A stretch of DNA of 50,203 nt, from the NCBI GenBank assembly GCA_946555455.1, contig CAMNSU010000010.1, forward strand, positions 1 to 50,203, given 5' to 3'. Source of the stretch: an uncultured Clostridia bacterium. GTDB taxonomy: Bacteria > Bacillota > Clostridia > RUG12999. This document shows positions 32,773 through 42,863 of the stretch, in pieces. Each line of letters starts with the position of its first letter. The stretch's first letter is position 1. Position numbers and translations under genes: made by a program. The notes under the pieces were generated by a model, which was not told the DNA's origin, did not search any database, and was given only the letters and a program-made list of their open reading frames with translations.

Positions 32773-35427
32773 GTGAAGAGAATAGTAGCGATGGTGATGG
32801 CGGCGGTAATGTTGTTTGCGGCTGCCGGCGTATGTGCCGCAGGGGAAAACAACAAGGCGGCATTTGAACTACAATCCCTCGGGATTTTGATTGCGGGCGA
32901 GGACGGCGATTTTGCACTTCCGCGGGAGGTGACCCGCGCGGAGTTTGCGGCAATGATTGTACGGACACTGGACATGGAGAGCGCGGCGCAGAGCATGACA
33001 TATGAACCGCGGTACCGTGACGTGCCGCAAAGCGAATGGTTTGCAGGATATGTGAATCTGCTGTCACAGCTTGGTATGGTAAACGGTAGCGGAGACGGTC
33101 TGTTTCAGCCGCTGGATACCGTGAGCCTGCCGGAAGCGGCAAAAATTATGGTAAGTTGTTTGGGCTACGGCGCAGTGGCAAACGAAGCGGGCGGATATCC
33201 GAACGGATTCATGAACTGGGCGGCGCAGCTGGGATTGCTGAAAAACGTTGGCGCGGCGGGCGTTATGACGCGCGCGGACGCGGTGCAGCTTATCTATAAC
33301 GCGCTGGACGTGAAAACCATGCAGGCGTCGTTTGGCGTGGCAGGCAAAACCGAATATACGGTTTCGGACAATGATACGCTGCGCGGCAGGTTTGAAGACC
33401 GCGTGAAAATGACCGGTATTGTGACGGCGAACTACGAAAGCTATCTGGTACTGCCGGTGCAGGGGCTGCGGGAAGATGAAATCGTCATTGACGACGTCAT
33501 TTATCGGACGGGCGGACTGGAAGCGGCTTCTCTGCTGGGACAAAAAGTGGAATTTTATGTGCAGGAAAATGAGGAAACCGGACGGGATACGCTGGTATCT
33601 ATCCGTGCGGCAAAAGAAAATGAGATTTTGACAGTAGATGGGGAAGATATTTCCTCTCTCACCGAAACGCAGCTACAATATATGCAGGACGGACGGGGGA
33701 ACGTGACGGAAAAAATCAAGTCCGGCGCGGCGTTGCTGCGCAACGGCCGTCCGCTGACGCGTCCCGAAAACGAAGATTTTGAAGTGAAAAACGGCAGTGT
33801 GACGCTGCTGGACAACGACGGCGACAGCGTTTATGACATTGTGATGATAGAAGATTATGAAGCGGCGCGGGTAGACCGTGTGAGCGGCGACAGTATTTAT
33901 TTGAAAGACGACATTGGCAAAGAGAAAAAACGGTCTTTGTTATTAGATGAAAACGACAAAGATTTGACTTTCACGCTGCGCATGGCGGACGGAACCGCAG
34001 TGAAACCGGCAGAACTGAAACCGGACGACATTGTCAGCATTGCGTCCAGCATAGACGGACAACTGGTGCGGATTATCGTCAGCCGAAACGCGGTGGAAGG
34101 GACGCTGACGGAAATCGGCGAGGATACCATTTCCGTGGACGCGGTCGCCTACAAAACGCTGGAGGAGGACATCAAAGCGGAGCCGGGCGATGATATCCGT
34201 GCTTATTTGGATTTCCGCGGAAAAGTTGTGATGACGGAGAAAGTGAAAAATGCGCGGCGGCAGTTCGGCTATGTGCTGGAATGCGGCGGCAGCGGTATGT
34301 CGCTGGGACAGATTAAAATTTTGCAGCCGGGCGATTTCCGCGAAGAAATGGTGTCCAACAAGGACGAGAACAATCCGGTGGAAACGGCAGTGCTGCGCGG
34401 ACGCAACAAAGAGGTTCTGGTGCTGGATTTGGCAGGCAAGGTAAACGTGAATGGGTCGTCCATGTCCCTGTCCGATTTGCAAGCCTATTTCGGCGAACCG
34501 CACAGCGGCATTTTAAGCAACAAACGCGTCATTCGCTACACGCTGAACGCGGAAGGCAAAGTGAACAACATCACGCAGCCGGAACGGATTTATGACCCTG
34601 ACCGCGGCGTGGACAAAAACAAAACCTATAATTCCTATGAAAAAACGTTTGGCAACAGCGGCAACACGCCGTTTGGTGCGAATGAAACCACCAAAGTACT
34701 TTGTATTCCGGACAACAAAGGCGTGAAAACGGAAGAGGACTATTTGGCGACCATTGACCTCAACAACGGTTCCACTTATGTGGTTTCCGGTTTTGATATG
34801 GATGAAGAAACCGGAATTGCGGATTTGATTGTGATTACCACAACGCTGGACGCGGCGGCAACCGGCGTGATTAACGATAAGAGCGAATTTGCCGTTGTGG
34901 CAGGCATGAAAAAACGTATGGACGAAACGACGGGCGACACGGTTACCGTGGTTTCCATGTGGTCGGAGGGGATTTTGCAGTCCCGCACACCGGCGGATAT
35001 TGCGGAAGTGAAAACTGCTGCTGCGAATTTAAAACTGGGCGACGTGATTTACTACAGCGAGGATTCCGACAAGAACCTGAACAAAATTCAGCGTATCGGC
35101 AGACTGACACCGTCTCCGGCGCTTTATTCGGACGGCAGCGCTTCCAATGAAAGAACGTTGTTCGGACAGGTGGATTCCATCAAGTTTAACCAGATTGACG
35201 ACGTACTCAACCGCCGTGTGGATATTGTGACGGCGTGGACGGCGGAGGACAGAAGCGCGAGCGCGGATATTCTGCTGAATTGCCGCAATCCGATTCCACT
35301 CTATTTGATTGACAATCAAACGGAAGAAATTACCAAAATTGAGACGGAGGATATCCGTCAAGGCGACAAGATTTTTGCACATATCGTGAACTATAAATTG
35401 CGCTGTGCCGTTATCGTGCGCGATTAA
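32773..35427 (+). CDS. Surface protein with N-terminal SLH domains and repeated beta modules, 884 aa
   Basis: A paralogue of the protein at 11022-13685 over its whole length. A signal peptide (IVAMVMAAVMLFAAAGVCAA) is followed by SLH domains at about residues 25-190 (VTRAEFAAMIVRTL, YRDVPQSEWFAGYVNLLSQL, MTRADAVQLIYNALD). The rest repeats a small beta module: VKMTGIVTANYESYLVL...IVIDDVIYRTG, then EGTLTEIGEDTISVDAVAYK, then FGYVLECGGSGMSLGQIKIL. There is no catalytic signature. The start is GTG 32773, eight bases after AAAAGGAGG. Genes for this protein type sit directly beside glycan-capture or lyase genes in both operons, suggesting a fixed partnership. Its function is unknown. Confidence 0.85.
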   Translation: MKRIVAMVMAAVMLFAAAGVCAAGENNKAAFELQSLGILIAGEDGDFALPREVTRAEFAAMIVRTLDMESAAQSMTYEPRYRDVPQSEWFAGYVNLLSQLGMVNGSGDGLFQPLDTVSLPEAAKIMVSCLGYGAVANEAGGYPNGFMNWAAQLGLLKNVGAAGVMTRADAVQLIYNALDVKTMQASFGVAGKTEYTVSDNDTLRGRFEDRVKMTGIVTANYESYLVLPVQGLREDEIVIDDVIYRTGGLEAASLLGQKVEFYVQENEETGRDTLVSIRAAKENEILTVDGEDISSLTETQLQYMQDGRGNVTEKIKSGAALLRNGRPLTRPENEDFEVKNGSVTLLDNDGDSVYDIVMIEDYEAARVDRVSGDSIYLKDDIGKEKKRSLLLDENDKDLTFTLRMADGTAVKPAELKPDDIVSIASSIDGQLVRIIVSRNAVEGTLTEIGEDTISVDAVAYKTLEEDIKAEPGDDIRAYLDFRGKVVMTEKVKNARRQFGYVLECGGSGMSLGQIKILQPGDFREEMVSNKDENNPVETAVLRGRNKEVLVLDLAGKVNVNGSSMSLSDLQAYFGEPHSGILSNKRVIRYTLNAEGKVNNITQPERIYDPDRGVDKNKTYNSYEKTFGNSGNTPFGANETTKVLCIPDNKGVKTEEDYLATIDLNNGSTYVVSGFDMDEETGIADLIVITTTLDAAATGVINDKSEFAVVAGMKKRMDETTGDTVTVVSMWSEGILQSRTPADIAEVKTAAANLKLGDVIYYSEDSDKNLNKIQRIGRLTPSPALYSDGSASNERTLFGQVDSIKFNQIDDVLNRRVDIVTAWTAEDRSASADILLNCRNPIPLYLIDNQTEEITKIETEDIRQGDKIFAHIVNYKLRCAVIVRD

Positions 35428-35442
35428 GGGAGGATGAAAAGC

Positions 35443-38400
35443 ATGAAAAAAAGAATTTACGCATTTGCGCTGGCAGTTGCTATGCTGCTGGGCAGCGCTG
35501 CACTACCGGCGGCAGCGGAGACAGGAGACGTGTCCGGCACCCTTCCGGTGAGTCTGCCGGGCGACGTACTGGACGACGAAATGGGTTATGCGGATATTAA
35601 TGCAGTACCGTTTGGTTATTGGAAAAACGGCGGCGTGGGAAACGGTACGGAAACCCCTGCACCGTATCTGTTCATGTACACCACAGGCGGCGTGAACCAG
35701 CCGGCAGGATTCACAGGGGAAACCTGGTATGATGATGAATCCAAAGCGACAAAATCCGGAACCATTGCGGTGGAAAACGGCAATTTGAAATTGACGCGCA
35801 CCGCAGCAGCAAATACGGGCGATACAGTCAGTTTGAATAAATTTTTGTCAACAGGCGCGCAGCCGGCGGACAAAATGACGCTGGAGTTTGAATATGTGCG
35901 GGAAGCGGGCGTCAAAATGCAGATTGGTGTTCAGTACCATAACAATTGGCGTGGGCCGATTGCCTTGACACAAAATGCAAACGGAAGTTTTTCGTCATCG
36001 GGAAACAGCAGCGGTTCCGTTAATAGCGGCGTTACCAGTACCGGAACCACGAAAGTCACGGTGCATTTGGATAAAGCGGCAAAAAAGGCGGATATCTATG
36101 TCAATGACCAGCCGTTGGTAAAAGGGTATACCTACGATAACCGTTATGACGGATATTATGACGCAGGAAAATTGGGATTTACCATTTTAAAAGACAGCGA
36201 ACAAAATAAAGGCATTACGCTTCGTTATGTCCGTTACATGGAAACGGCGGAATATGCAACCATTGCTTTAACAAAAGACGCGGAGGCCACCATTGATACA
36301 TCGGCGCTGCCGGCGGACGGCGCGACGTTGGAAAACGACCTCGCGCTGCCGGAACTGAGCGCGCTTCCCTATGGCAGTGTTCCCTATCTGGAATCCTCGG
36401 ATGACAGCATTTTGAACGCGCAGACGGGCGCGGTGACGCGGCGGCTGGAAGCGCAAAATGTGACGCTGACGCTGAAACTGAAAAAACTGAATGAAGCCGG
36501 AGAATATGTTTCTTCCGATGTAATAGAACAATGGAACTATACCGTGGCAAAATCTACCGCGACTTTGCAGGACGATGTGAACGCGCTAAGCATGAACGAT
36601 TTGCTGGGACAAAACGCGGCGGCAGACCAAATTACCACAGCGTTGACGCTGCCGGCTGCCGGAAAATATGCGGGTAGCGATATCGCATGGAGCATGACGC
36701 CGGAGGACGCGCCCATTGACCTTGCGACAGGCGCAGTGACGCGCCCTGTCTATGGGGACGACCTGCCGGTGAAGCTGACGGCAACATTTACCAGCGGAGA
36801 AGAGACGCTGACCAAAGACTTTGATATTGTGATTTTAACACAGCCGTCGTTTGTGAGCAATTTGGCGCTGGGTAAAGCGGCGACCACCAGTGTGGACTAT
36901 TCCAATACCATGTTTCTGGCGGCGGAAGCAACGGACGGAAACACGACGTCAACACGCTGGGCGTCCAGAGGAACGAACAACTGGATTTATGTTGATTTGG
37001 GCGCGCCGACAAAAGTAAGCGCAATGCGGTTTTATGAATGGAACTATCGTATTACCGGATTTGTGGCGGAATATTCGGACGACGCACAAAACTGGACTGC
37101 GGCAAAAACGGTGACGGGACTGCCGGCGAGCGGAACAGCAACGCACCGCCCTGGATATACAACGGAATTTCCGGCAGTAACCGCGCGCTATTGGCGGCTG
37201 CGGCAAACGGCAGGCAGCGCAGATATTTCCATTTTTGAATTGGAACTCTATGACACCACACAGCGGTTCTATGAATCGGCAGTTTCCGTGAACGAGGAAA
37301 CGCTGGGCAGCGTGCAGAGAACCGGCGGCCCTGGATACGCGCTGGGCGCGGAGGTCGCTCTCAGTGCACAGCCGACGACCATGGGAAAATTTGTCCGCTG
37401 GCAGCTTCCGGAGGGTTTGACATTAACAGAAGGCACAGCACAGTCGCCGAACATCAAATATGCACAGCCGCAAAAGAACATCAAACTTGTGGCGGAATTT
37501 GAAGAAAAAACAGCCGCGTCCATTGACATGGAAACCGCGGTGTATGACAAACATGAAGGTTCAGAGAATCATAAAAGCATTGTGGTGAACTTCGCGGCGG
37601 GAGACTATACGTTGCAAAGCATTCGCTGCGGCAAAGATACTTTGGAAGAAGGAATACACTATACAAAAGAAGAAAACGTTATCACGCTGCTGCAAAGCTG
37701 GCTGGAAACGCTGAGCGGAGAACAGACCGTTGTGTTCCAGACGGACGGCGGCGCGCAGCCGTCGCTGAAAGTGAACATCAGCGACAGCAATCCGGCTGTG
37801 CTGATTCAGGAGGATTTGGCAGCCATTACCAAACCGGAATATCAGCTTCAGGACGGTATGACCATTCCGGCAGTGGGACCGCTGCACGGCTCGGATATCA
37901 CCGTAACCAGCAGCAACGAGAGCGTATTGCAAGTGGTGCGTGAGACGCAGAACGGACAATTGGTGAACAAACTTGTGGTGAAAGCGACTGCAAGCGCTAA
38001 TGTTACGCTGGTCATTTCTGGAAAGCTGGGCGAGGGCTCAGCAAGTCTGCCGGAAATCCGCTGCGCTGTCCGCGGCAAAGGAAGCGGTAGCGGTTCCGGC
38101 GGCGGTGGCGGCGGTAACACCGTGCGTCCTTCCGGCTCCGGCGTGGTGAACTATGGCACCGGAACACCGGTGGCGCCGCCGCAGCAGGGCAATACAGAAA
38201 CCACACAGCCCGGACGGTTTAGCGATATGCCGAGAGATTACTGGGCGCACGACTACGTGGAATTGTTGGTAGAAAAAGGTATTGTGTCGGGCGACGACAA
38301 AGGAAATTTTTCGCCGGAACAGCAAGTGACCAGAGAAGAATTTGTGAAAATGATTGTGCTGACGCTGGGACTGAAAACGGACAGCGCGGCGGCGCTGCCC

Positions 38401-38766
38401 TTTGAGGACGTTGCGGCAGGGGACTGGAGTTATCCCTACATTGTGGCGGCATATCAGGCGGGCGTTATCAGTGGAACAGACGAAAACACGTTTGGCATGG
38501 GAACGACAATGAGCCGTCAGGACATTGCGGTGGTAACGGCGCGTGCGCTGGACGCGGCACAGGTGAAAATTTTGCCTGTGACAGAACTGGTTCAGTTCAC
38601 AGACGCAGCAGCGGCAGCGGACTATGCGGCGGAAAGTATTGCGCGTATTGCGCGCAGCGGCATTGTCGGCGGATATCCGGACGGGTCATTCCAGCCGCAG
38701 GGAACCATTACCCGCGCGGAAGCGGCGAAAGTGCTGGCGCAGGTTATTCGGTTAAAGGAGGAATAA
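35443..38766 (+). CDS. S-layer-anchored multi-domain glycan-binding protein, 1107 aa
   Basis: A signal peptide precedes a LamG/concanavalin-like sandwich (about 52-272), two Ig-like domains (280-466, the second of aBig type) and an F5/8 discoidin domain (471-604, starting NLALGKAATTSV). An InlB-like beta repeat (607-688) and a CBM_X2-like domain (692-784, ending VVFQTDGG.QPSLKVNI) follow. After a further Ig-like part and a Gly/Ser linker come three C-terminal SLH domains (925-1107: FSDMPRDYWAHDYVELL, FEDVAAGDWSYPYIVAAYQ, FTDAAAAADYAAESIARIA). No catalytic domain is apparent, so it is probably a wall-bound adhesin for the substrate. ATG 35443 follows AAGGGAGG by nine bases; ATG 35434 abuts it. 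The next gene starts four bases after the stop. Confidence 0.85.
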   Translation: MKKRIYAFALAVAMLLGSAALPAAAETGDVSGTLPVSLPGDVLDDEMGYADINAVPFGYWKNGGVGNGTETPAPYLFMYTTGGVNQPAGFTGETWYDDESKATKSGTIAVENGNLKLTRTAAANTGDTVSLNKFLSTGAQPADKMTLEFEYVREAGVKMQIGVQYHNNWRGPIALTQNANGSFSSSGNSSGSVNSGVTSTGTTKVTVHLDKAAKKADIYVNDQPLVKGYTYDNRYDGYYDAGKLGFTILKDSEQNKGITLRYVRYMETAEYATIALTKDAEATIDTSALPADGATLENDLALPELSALPYGSVPYLESSDDSILNAQTGAVTRRLEAQNVTLTLKLKKLNEAGEYVSSDVIEQWNYTVAKSTATLQDDVNALSMNDLLGQNAAADQITTALTLPAAGKYAGSDIAWSMTPEDAPIDLATGAVTRPVYGDDLPVKLTATFTSGEETLTKDFDIVILTQPSFVSNLALGKAATTSVDYSNTMFLAAEATDGNTTSTRWASRGTNNWIYVDLGAPTKVSAMRFYEWNYRITGFVAEYSDDAQNWTAAKTVTGLPASGTATHRPGYTTEFPAVTARYWRLRQTAGSADISIFELELYDTTQRFYESAVSVNEETLGSVQRTGGPGYALGAEVALSAQPTTMGKFVRWQLPEGLTLTEGTAQSPNIKYAQPQKNIKLVAEFEEKTAASIDMETAVYDKHEGSENHKSIVVNFAAGDYTLQSIRCGKDTLEEGIHYTKEENVITLLQSWLETLSGEQTVVFQTDGGAQPSLKVNISDSNPAVLIQEDLAAITKPEYQLQDGMTIPAVGPLHGSDITVTSSNESVLQVVRETQNGQLVNKLVVKATASANVTLVISGKLGEGSASLPEIRCAVRGKGSGSGSGGGGGGNTVRPSGSGVVNYGTGTPVAPPQQGNTETTQPGRFSDMPRDYWAHDYVELLVEKGIVSGDDKGNFSPEQQVTREEFVKMIVLTLGLKTDSAAALPFEDVAAGDWSYPYIVAAYQAGVISGTDENTFGMGTTMSRQDIAVVTARALDAAQVKILPVTELVQFTDAAAAADYAAESIARIARSGIVGGYPDGSFQPQGTITRAEAAKVLAQVIRLKEE

Positions 38767-38770
38767 ACGC

Positions 38771-41700
38771 ATGAAGAAATTAGTATCCTTGTTGCTCTGC
38801 ACCGCGCTTGCCGCGGGCGGAGCGACAGGTTTTGGATATGGAAGGGAGAGAAATGCGGTGATTGCGGCAGATACAGAAAACACCTCCTTTGTGACGCTGC
38901 CGGAAACCGGTGTGACGGTGGAAACCAATCCTACCGGCTATGCATATCAATCTCCGTATAACGAAGAAACAACGCTGGATTTCACCGACCCGCAGTATAT
39001 GAGCGACGAAGCGTTTTTCGGCGTGCGGGACGGCGAAAAATGGACAACAGCGCCGAAGCTGGACTATGAGAACTATATGGGTCTCAGTCAGGTGGAAAGC
39101 TATGCTATGGTCGGTGATTATGAGAGCGCCAAAAGCGCGTTGCTGCAATATTATCAGGAGCGGGAACTGCAATATGCCAGACCGACCATTGGCGCGAACA
39201 ACAAAAAAGAAATTTTGACGGCGCAGCTTTTGAAACATAATTATACCTATAATGAAAACAGTAATGCGCAGCTGATTGACATTGCCACGGTGGAAAGCCA
39301 TGAATACAATGAACAGCAGCCGGTGGAGGTGGACGTCACTTCATTTGTCAAAACGGTGCTGGATTCCACCACTACCGTGATGCCGCTGTATTTGACGGCG
39401 CGCAACAAAGACGGCGCACAAATTTCTATTTTATCCAAAGAATACGGCGCGGGGAATTTGGGTGCGCGTATCAGTATTGTCAGCAACGGCGTCACCACAG
39501 ACTATGAAGTGAAAGAGGACGCTATGATTGCGGGTGGATATGGCAAAAATGCAAGTTACAACTACAAAGGCGCGACGGAACTTTTGCTGGAAGAAAGCCT
39601 TTCTTCTATCAATACGCGCACGCCCAAAGAAGAAGGGACGGGACAGCCGACAACCTTTCCGGTAGATGAAAATACGCGGCGCGTGCATCTGAAGTTTGAT
39701 TTGGCGGGCGCGGGTGCGTCCGGCAACGTTGCCAGCGCGACGCTGAAACTATATGCCAAAATCAACGACAAGGAAAACCATGTGGACAGAAAAGATATGG
39801 TGTTGTTCGTCACAAAAAACACCGATTGGAACGAGGACACCGTTTCCTTTAACAGCACCAACCAATATATCTTTTCCTATGAACACGAACCTTCCCTGCG
39901 GTGGCACCGTCCGTGGCTGGGCGCGGCGGGACACCGTTATACGGACGAATTGTATCGGTTCAACACCTATTTGAAACACCCTATCGGACAGTATAACTAT
40001 ACGACCGAGGACAAAGAAGAATATGCCTATACTGCCCTGCGGCAGTGGGCGGAATTTATCCGCTGGAACGGCAGCAGCGCGGTAGCGCCGCAGAAACATT
40101 GGGCGGAAGGAAATGGCAGCGAGGTGATTGACTCCTATTTGGGCGTTGCCTGCCGGAATCAGTTCATGCCGCAGGCGCTCTTTGCACTGATTCATTCCAA
40201 GCACATGACGCCGGATTTGCTGACGGCTTCCATGAAATATTTGACGCTGACAGCGGACTATTCCTATAATCGTACGCCGAATAAAAATAACATTGGGGCG
40301 CAGGAGATTTCAGGACTGTATAATGTAGGGCTCTGTTTCCGCGAAATGAAACGCGGCTCCGTTTGGCAGGAGCGGGCAATCAGCCGTCTGCCCTCCTATA
40401 CGCAGGGGTATATGATGAACGACGGCACCATCAAAGAGGTGGCGCTGGGCTATGTGGACTATGCACTGAACGGTATTTGGTCTGTGCAGGACTATGCGGA
40501 GCAAATGGACGAACGCGTGGAATACAGCGACGAAGTAAAAAATGTCATGAAAACCATGGCATATTACCTCATGCACGCCTCCGGCCCGGGCGGACGGGAG
40601 ATTCAGCAGGGGGACGCTTATGGGTATTCCTCCACGGGTGTGAAAAACCAACTCAAAATCATTGCAGAATTGACAGACGACCCCTATATTTGGTATGTGG
40701 CGACAGACGGACAGCGGGGACTGAAACCGGAGGATACCTCGGCAATGTATGCGGACGGCAAAAAATATACCATGCGCAGCGACTGGAACAAAGCGGCGGT
40801 CTTTTTGCAGACCAATGCGGATAACGCCTATGAAAGCCATGGACACAAAGATGATTTATCCATTATTTTGTGGGGCTATGACCAGTATTTGTTGGCAGAT
40901 CCGCTCTATTCCAGCTATCAGGGCGGTACGGCGTCCACTTGGCTGACCGGTACCATGGGGCACAACACGGTTGTGGTGAACAACGCCAGCCAGTCGGCTT
41001 CGGGAAAAACGGACAATCAGGGAATTACCAACAAATGGGAAGCAAATGATATCTATGATTTTGCGGACATCACCACCAAAAACTATGGCGGACAGGGCGT
41101 GAGCCATTCCAGAAAAATTTTGTTTGTGCGCCCGGGCTATTTTTTGGTGTTTGACCACATGAAACCAAACAATGATACCGCGAAAAACTATAAACAATAT
41201 TGGCATTTTCTGCCCGACGCGGACGTCACCATGAACGAAGAAACGGGCGTAGTGCGGACGAATTTTCCGCGTGCGAACGTTCAGATAGCGACGGCGCTGA
41301 AGGACGGCGTCACACCAACGATACGGGAGGACGGCTATTACGGTCTGGGACACTCCGGCGTTATTAACAACGTGAAATATGCCTATTATGAACAAAACGC
41401 CGCAGAAGCGGCAACATATGAAACGCTGATTTATCCCGAAGAAGTCGGGAAACGCGGCTTGGTGCAAACCAAAGCGGAGGAAATTCCGCTGACCGGCGTG
41501 GCAGCCGGCGCGGCAAGTGCAATGCAATATGTCATTGACGACCGCGCGGACGGTGAAAAAATAGAAGGAACTGCCTATCTGGTGCATGAGAGCAGCGCAC
41601 GGACCAGCCGTATGGTGGGCGATTATGTGACGGATGCATCCTTGCTGCACGTTTCCCACAAAGCAGGAAAACTTTCCGAAATTACTTTTTCCGGTGGGAA

Positions 41701-42703
41701 AACCCTGACTGCACCGGATGGCGCGGCATATATCAGCGCGCCGCAAACGGTGACGGATTTGGGCGTGCGCTATGGCACTTCAACGCTGGAATTGGCAACC
41801 TCGGCAGAGGTGGAACGCGAGGGACTGACCATTTATGCGCCTAAGGCAATCACGACCGTTACATGGAACGGAGAAGAAGTGAACGTACAGCGCAGCGGGA
41901 ACTACATCTACTTTGGTGCGGCGTCTTCGGTAGCGGATACCTCTAAAACACCCGAACCCGAAGACGGAAGCACGCCGGTGAAAACGCCGGAACCTGCCCC
42001 GACGCTGCCTTCTCACGGCGGCGGAGGAGGTGGCGGCGGCGGAGCCGCAGTGGCGCCAAAACCAACGCCTACACCGGAAAATACGCCCACACCGACTGTA
42101 ACGCCGCAGCCGACCGTAACGCCGGACAATCATGAATCGGGGACGTTAAGCGACGGCATGAAAGCGGAACTGGAAGGACATTGGGCGCAAAAAGAAATCA
42201 GTGAAATGGTGGAAAAAGGAATTGTCAAAGGCGTTAGCGCAGATTCGCTGGGACTGGGCAACGCAACGACCCGCGCGGAATTTGCCGCTATGCTGGTGCG
42301 CGCATTGGGTCTGCCGGAAACGCCGCAGCAAGGCGCATTTTCCGATGTGCCGACAGACGCTTGGTATGCCGGTGCGCTTGCTGCCGCAAAAGAAGCAGGA
42401 ATTCTGCAAGGCGCGGACGGCAAAGCCAATCCGGAGGACAACATTTCCAGAGAGGAAATGGCAAAAATGCTGGCGGCTGTTTGTGCAGGTCGCGGCATAG
42501 AAGCGGCGGGAGAAATGAAAGCATTCACCGACAGCGGCGCTGTGAGCGATTGGGCGCAGCAGGGCGTGGCGGATTCCGTGAAATTGGGGCTGATGAACGG
42601 CATGGAGGACGGTTCATTTGCACCCAAAGAAGCGGCGCTGCGCGAACAGGTCATTGTTGTGCTGGAGAGACTGCTGCACTTGCTGGAAAATACATCAAAA
42701 TGA
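38771..42703 (+). CDS. S-layer-anchored heparinase II/III-family polysaccharide lyase, 1310 aa
   Basis: Third lyase of the locus and the only one fused to SLH domains, so catalysis is fixed to the cell wall. A signal peptide precedes a DNRLRE/CBM96-like sandwich region (about 170-360, with RRVHLKFDLAGAG and ATLKLYAKI). The toroid follows (about 390-640), then the heparinase II/III sandwich with the signature ESHGHKDDLSI (His690, His692) and GHNTVVVN. A Pro/Thr/Gly-rich linker (about 1059-1121) separates it from three SLH domains (about 1135-1310: HWAQKEISEMVEKGIVKG, FSDVPTDAWYAGALAAAKEAG, FTDSGAVSDWAQQGVADSV). It is only distantly related to the lyases at 13730-22554 and may cut a different bond. 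AAAGGAGG precedes ATG 38771 with a normal gap, within the end of the previous gene. Confidence 0.87.
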   Translation: MKKLVSLLLCTALAAGGATGFGYGRERNAVIAADTENTSFVTLPETGVTVETNPTGYAYQSPYNEETTLDFTDPQYMSDEAFFGVRDGEKWTTAPKLDYENYMGLSQVESYAMVGDYESAKSALLQYYQERELQYARPTIGANNKKEILTAQLLKHNYTYNENSNAQLIDIATVESHEYNEQQPVEVDVTSFVKTVLDSTTTVMPLYLTARNKDGAQISILSKEYGAGNLGARISIVSNGVTTDYEVKEDAMIAGGYGKNASYNYKGATELLLEESLSSINTRTPKEEGTGQPTTFPVDENTRRVHLKFDLAGAGASGNVASATLKLYAKINDKENHVDRKDMVLFVTKNTDWNEDTVSFNSTNQYIFSYEHEPSLRWHRPWLGAAGHRYTDELYRFNTYLKHPIGQYNYTTEDKEEYAYTALRQWAEFIRWNGSSAVAPQKHWAEGNGSEVIDSYLGVACRNQFMPQALFALIHSKHMTPDLLTASMKYLTLTADYSYNRTPNKNNIGAQEISGLYNVGLCFREMKRGSVWQERAISRLPSYTQGYMMNDGTIKEVALGYVDYALNGIWSVQDYAEQMDERVEYSDEVKNVMKTMAYYLMHASGPGGREIQQGDAYGYSSTGVKNQLKIIAELTDDPYIWYVATDGQRGLKPEDTSAMYADGKKYTMRSDWNKAAVFLQTNADNAYESHGHKDDLSIILWGYDQYLLADPLYSSYQGGTASTWLTGTMGHNTVVVNNASQSASGKTDNQGITNKWEANDIYDFADITTKNYGGQGVSHSRKILFVRPGYFLVFDHMKPNNDTAKNYKQYWHFLPDADVTMNEETGVVRTNFPRANVQIATALKDGVTPTIREDGYYGLGHSGVINNVKYAYYEQNAAEAATYETLIYPEEVGKRGLVQTKAEEIPLTGVAAGAASAMQYVIDDRADGEKIEGTAYLVHESSARTSRMVGDYVTDASLLHVSHKAGKLSEITFSGGKTLTAPDGAAYISAPQTVTDLGVRYGTSTLELATSAEVEREGLTIYAPKAITTVTWNGEEVNVQRSGNYIYFGAASSVADTSKTPEPEDGSTPVKTPEPAPTLPSHGGGGGGGGGAAVAPKPTPTPENTPTPTVTPQPTVTPDNHESGTLSDGMKAELEGHWAQKEISEMVEKGIVKGVSADSLGLGNATTRAEFAAMLVRALGLPETPQQGAFSDVPTDAWYAGALAAAKEAGILQGADGKANPEDNISREEMAKMLAAVCAGRGIEAAGEMKAFTDSGAVSDWAQQGVADSVKLGLMNGMEDGSFAPKEAALREQVIVVLERLLHLLENTSK

Positions 42704-42806
42704 ACAAAAATAAACAAAAACAAAGATAAAAACAGGTAAAAAAAGAGAAAACAAGAAAAAAGAAGGACTTTTATCCGTCGGCAGAGAATAAAATAAATAA
42801 TCAAAT

Positions 42807-42840
42807 AAGGCTGAAGCTGTCAAATGGCAGTTTCAGCCTT
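42807..42840 (+). terminator. Hairpin just before the GH95 gene, weak terminator or attenuator
   Basis: A 13-pair stem (42807-42819 with 42828-42840, one G-T pair) with an 8-base loop and only a short T-run (TTTT across the stem end). It lies in a very A-rich gap and ends 23 bases before the GH95 start codon. A downstream promoter cannot fit, so GH95 must be read through it. It probably lowers GH95 expression relative to the surface genes. Confidence 0.55.
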
Positions 42841-42863
42841 TTGCAATACGAAAGGAGAACACC

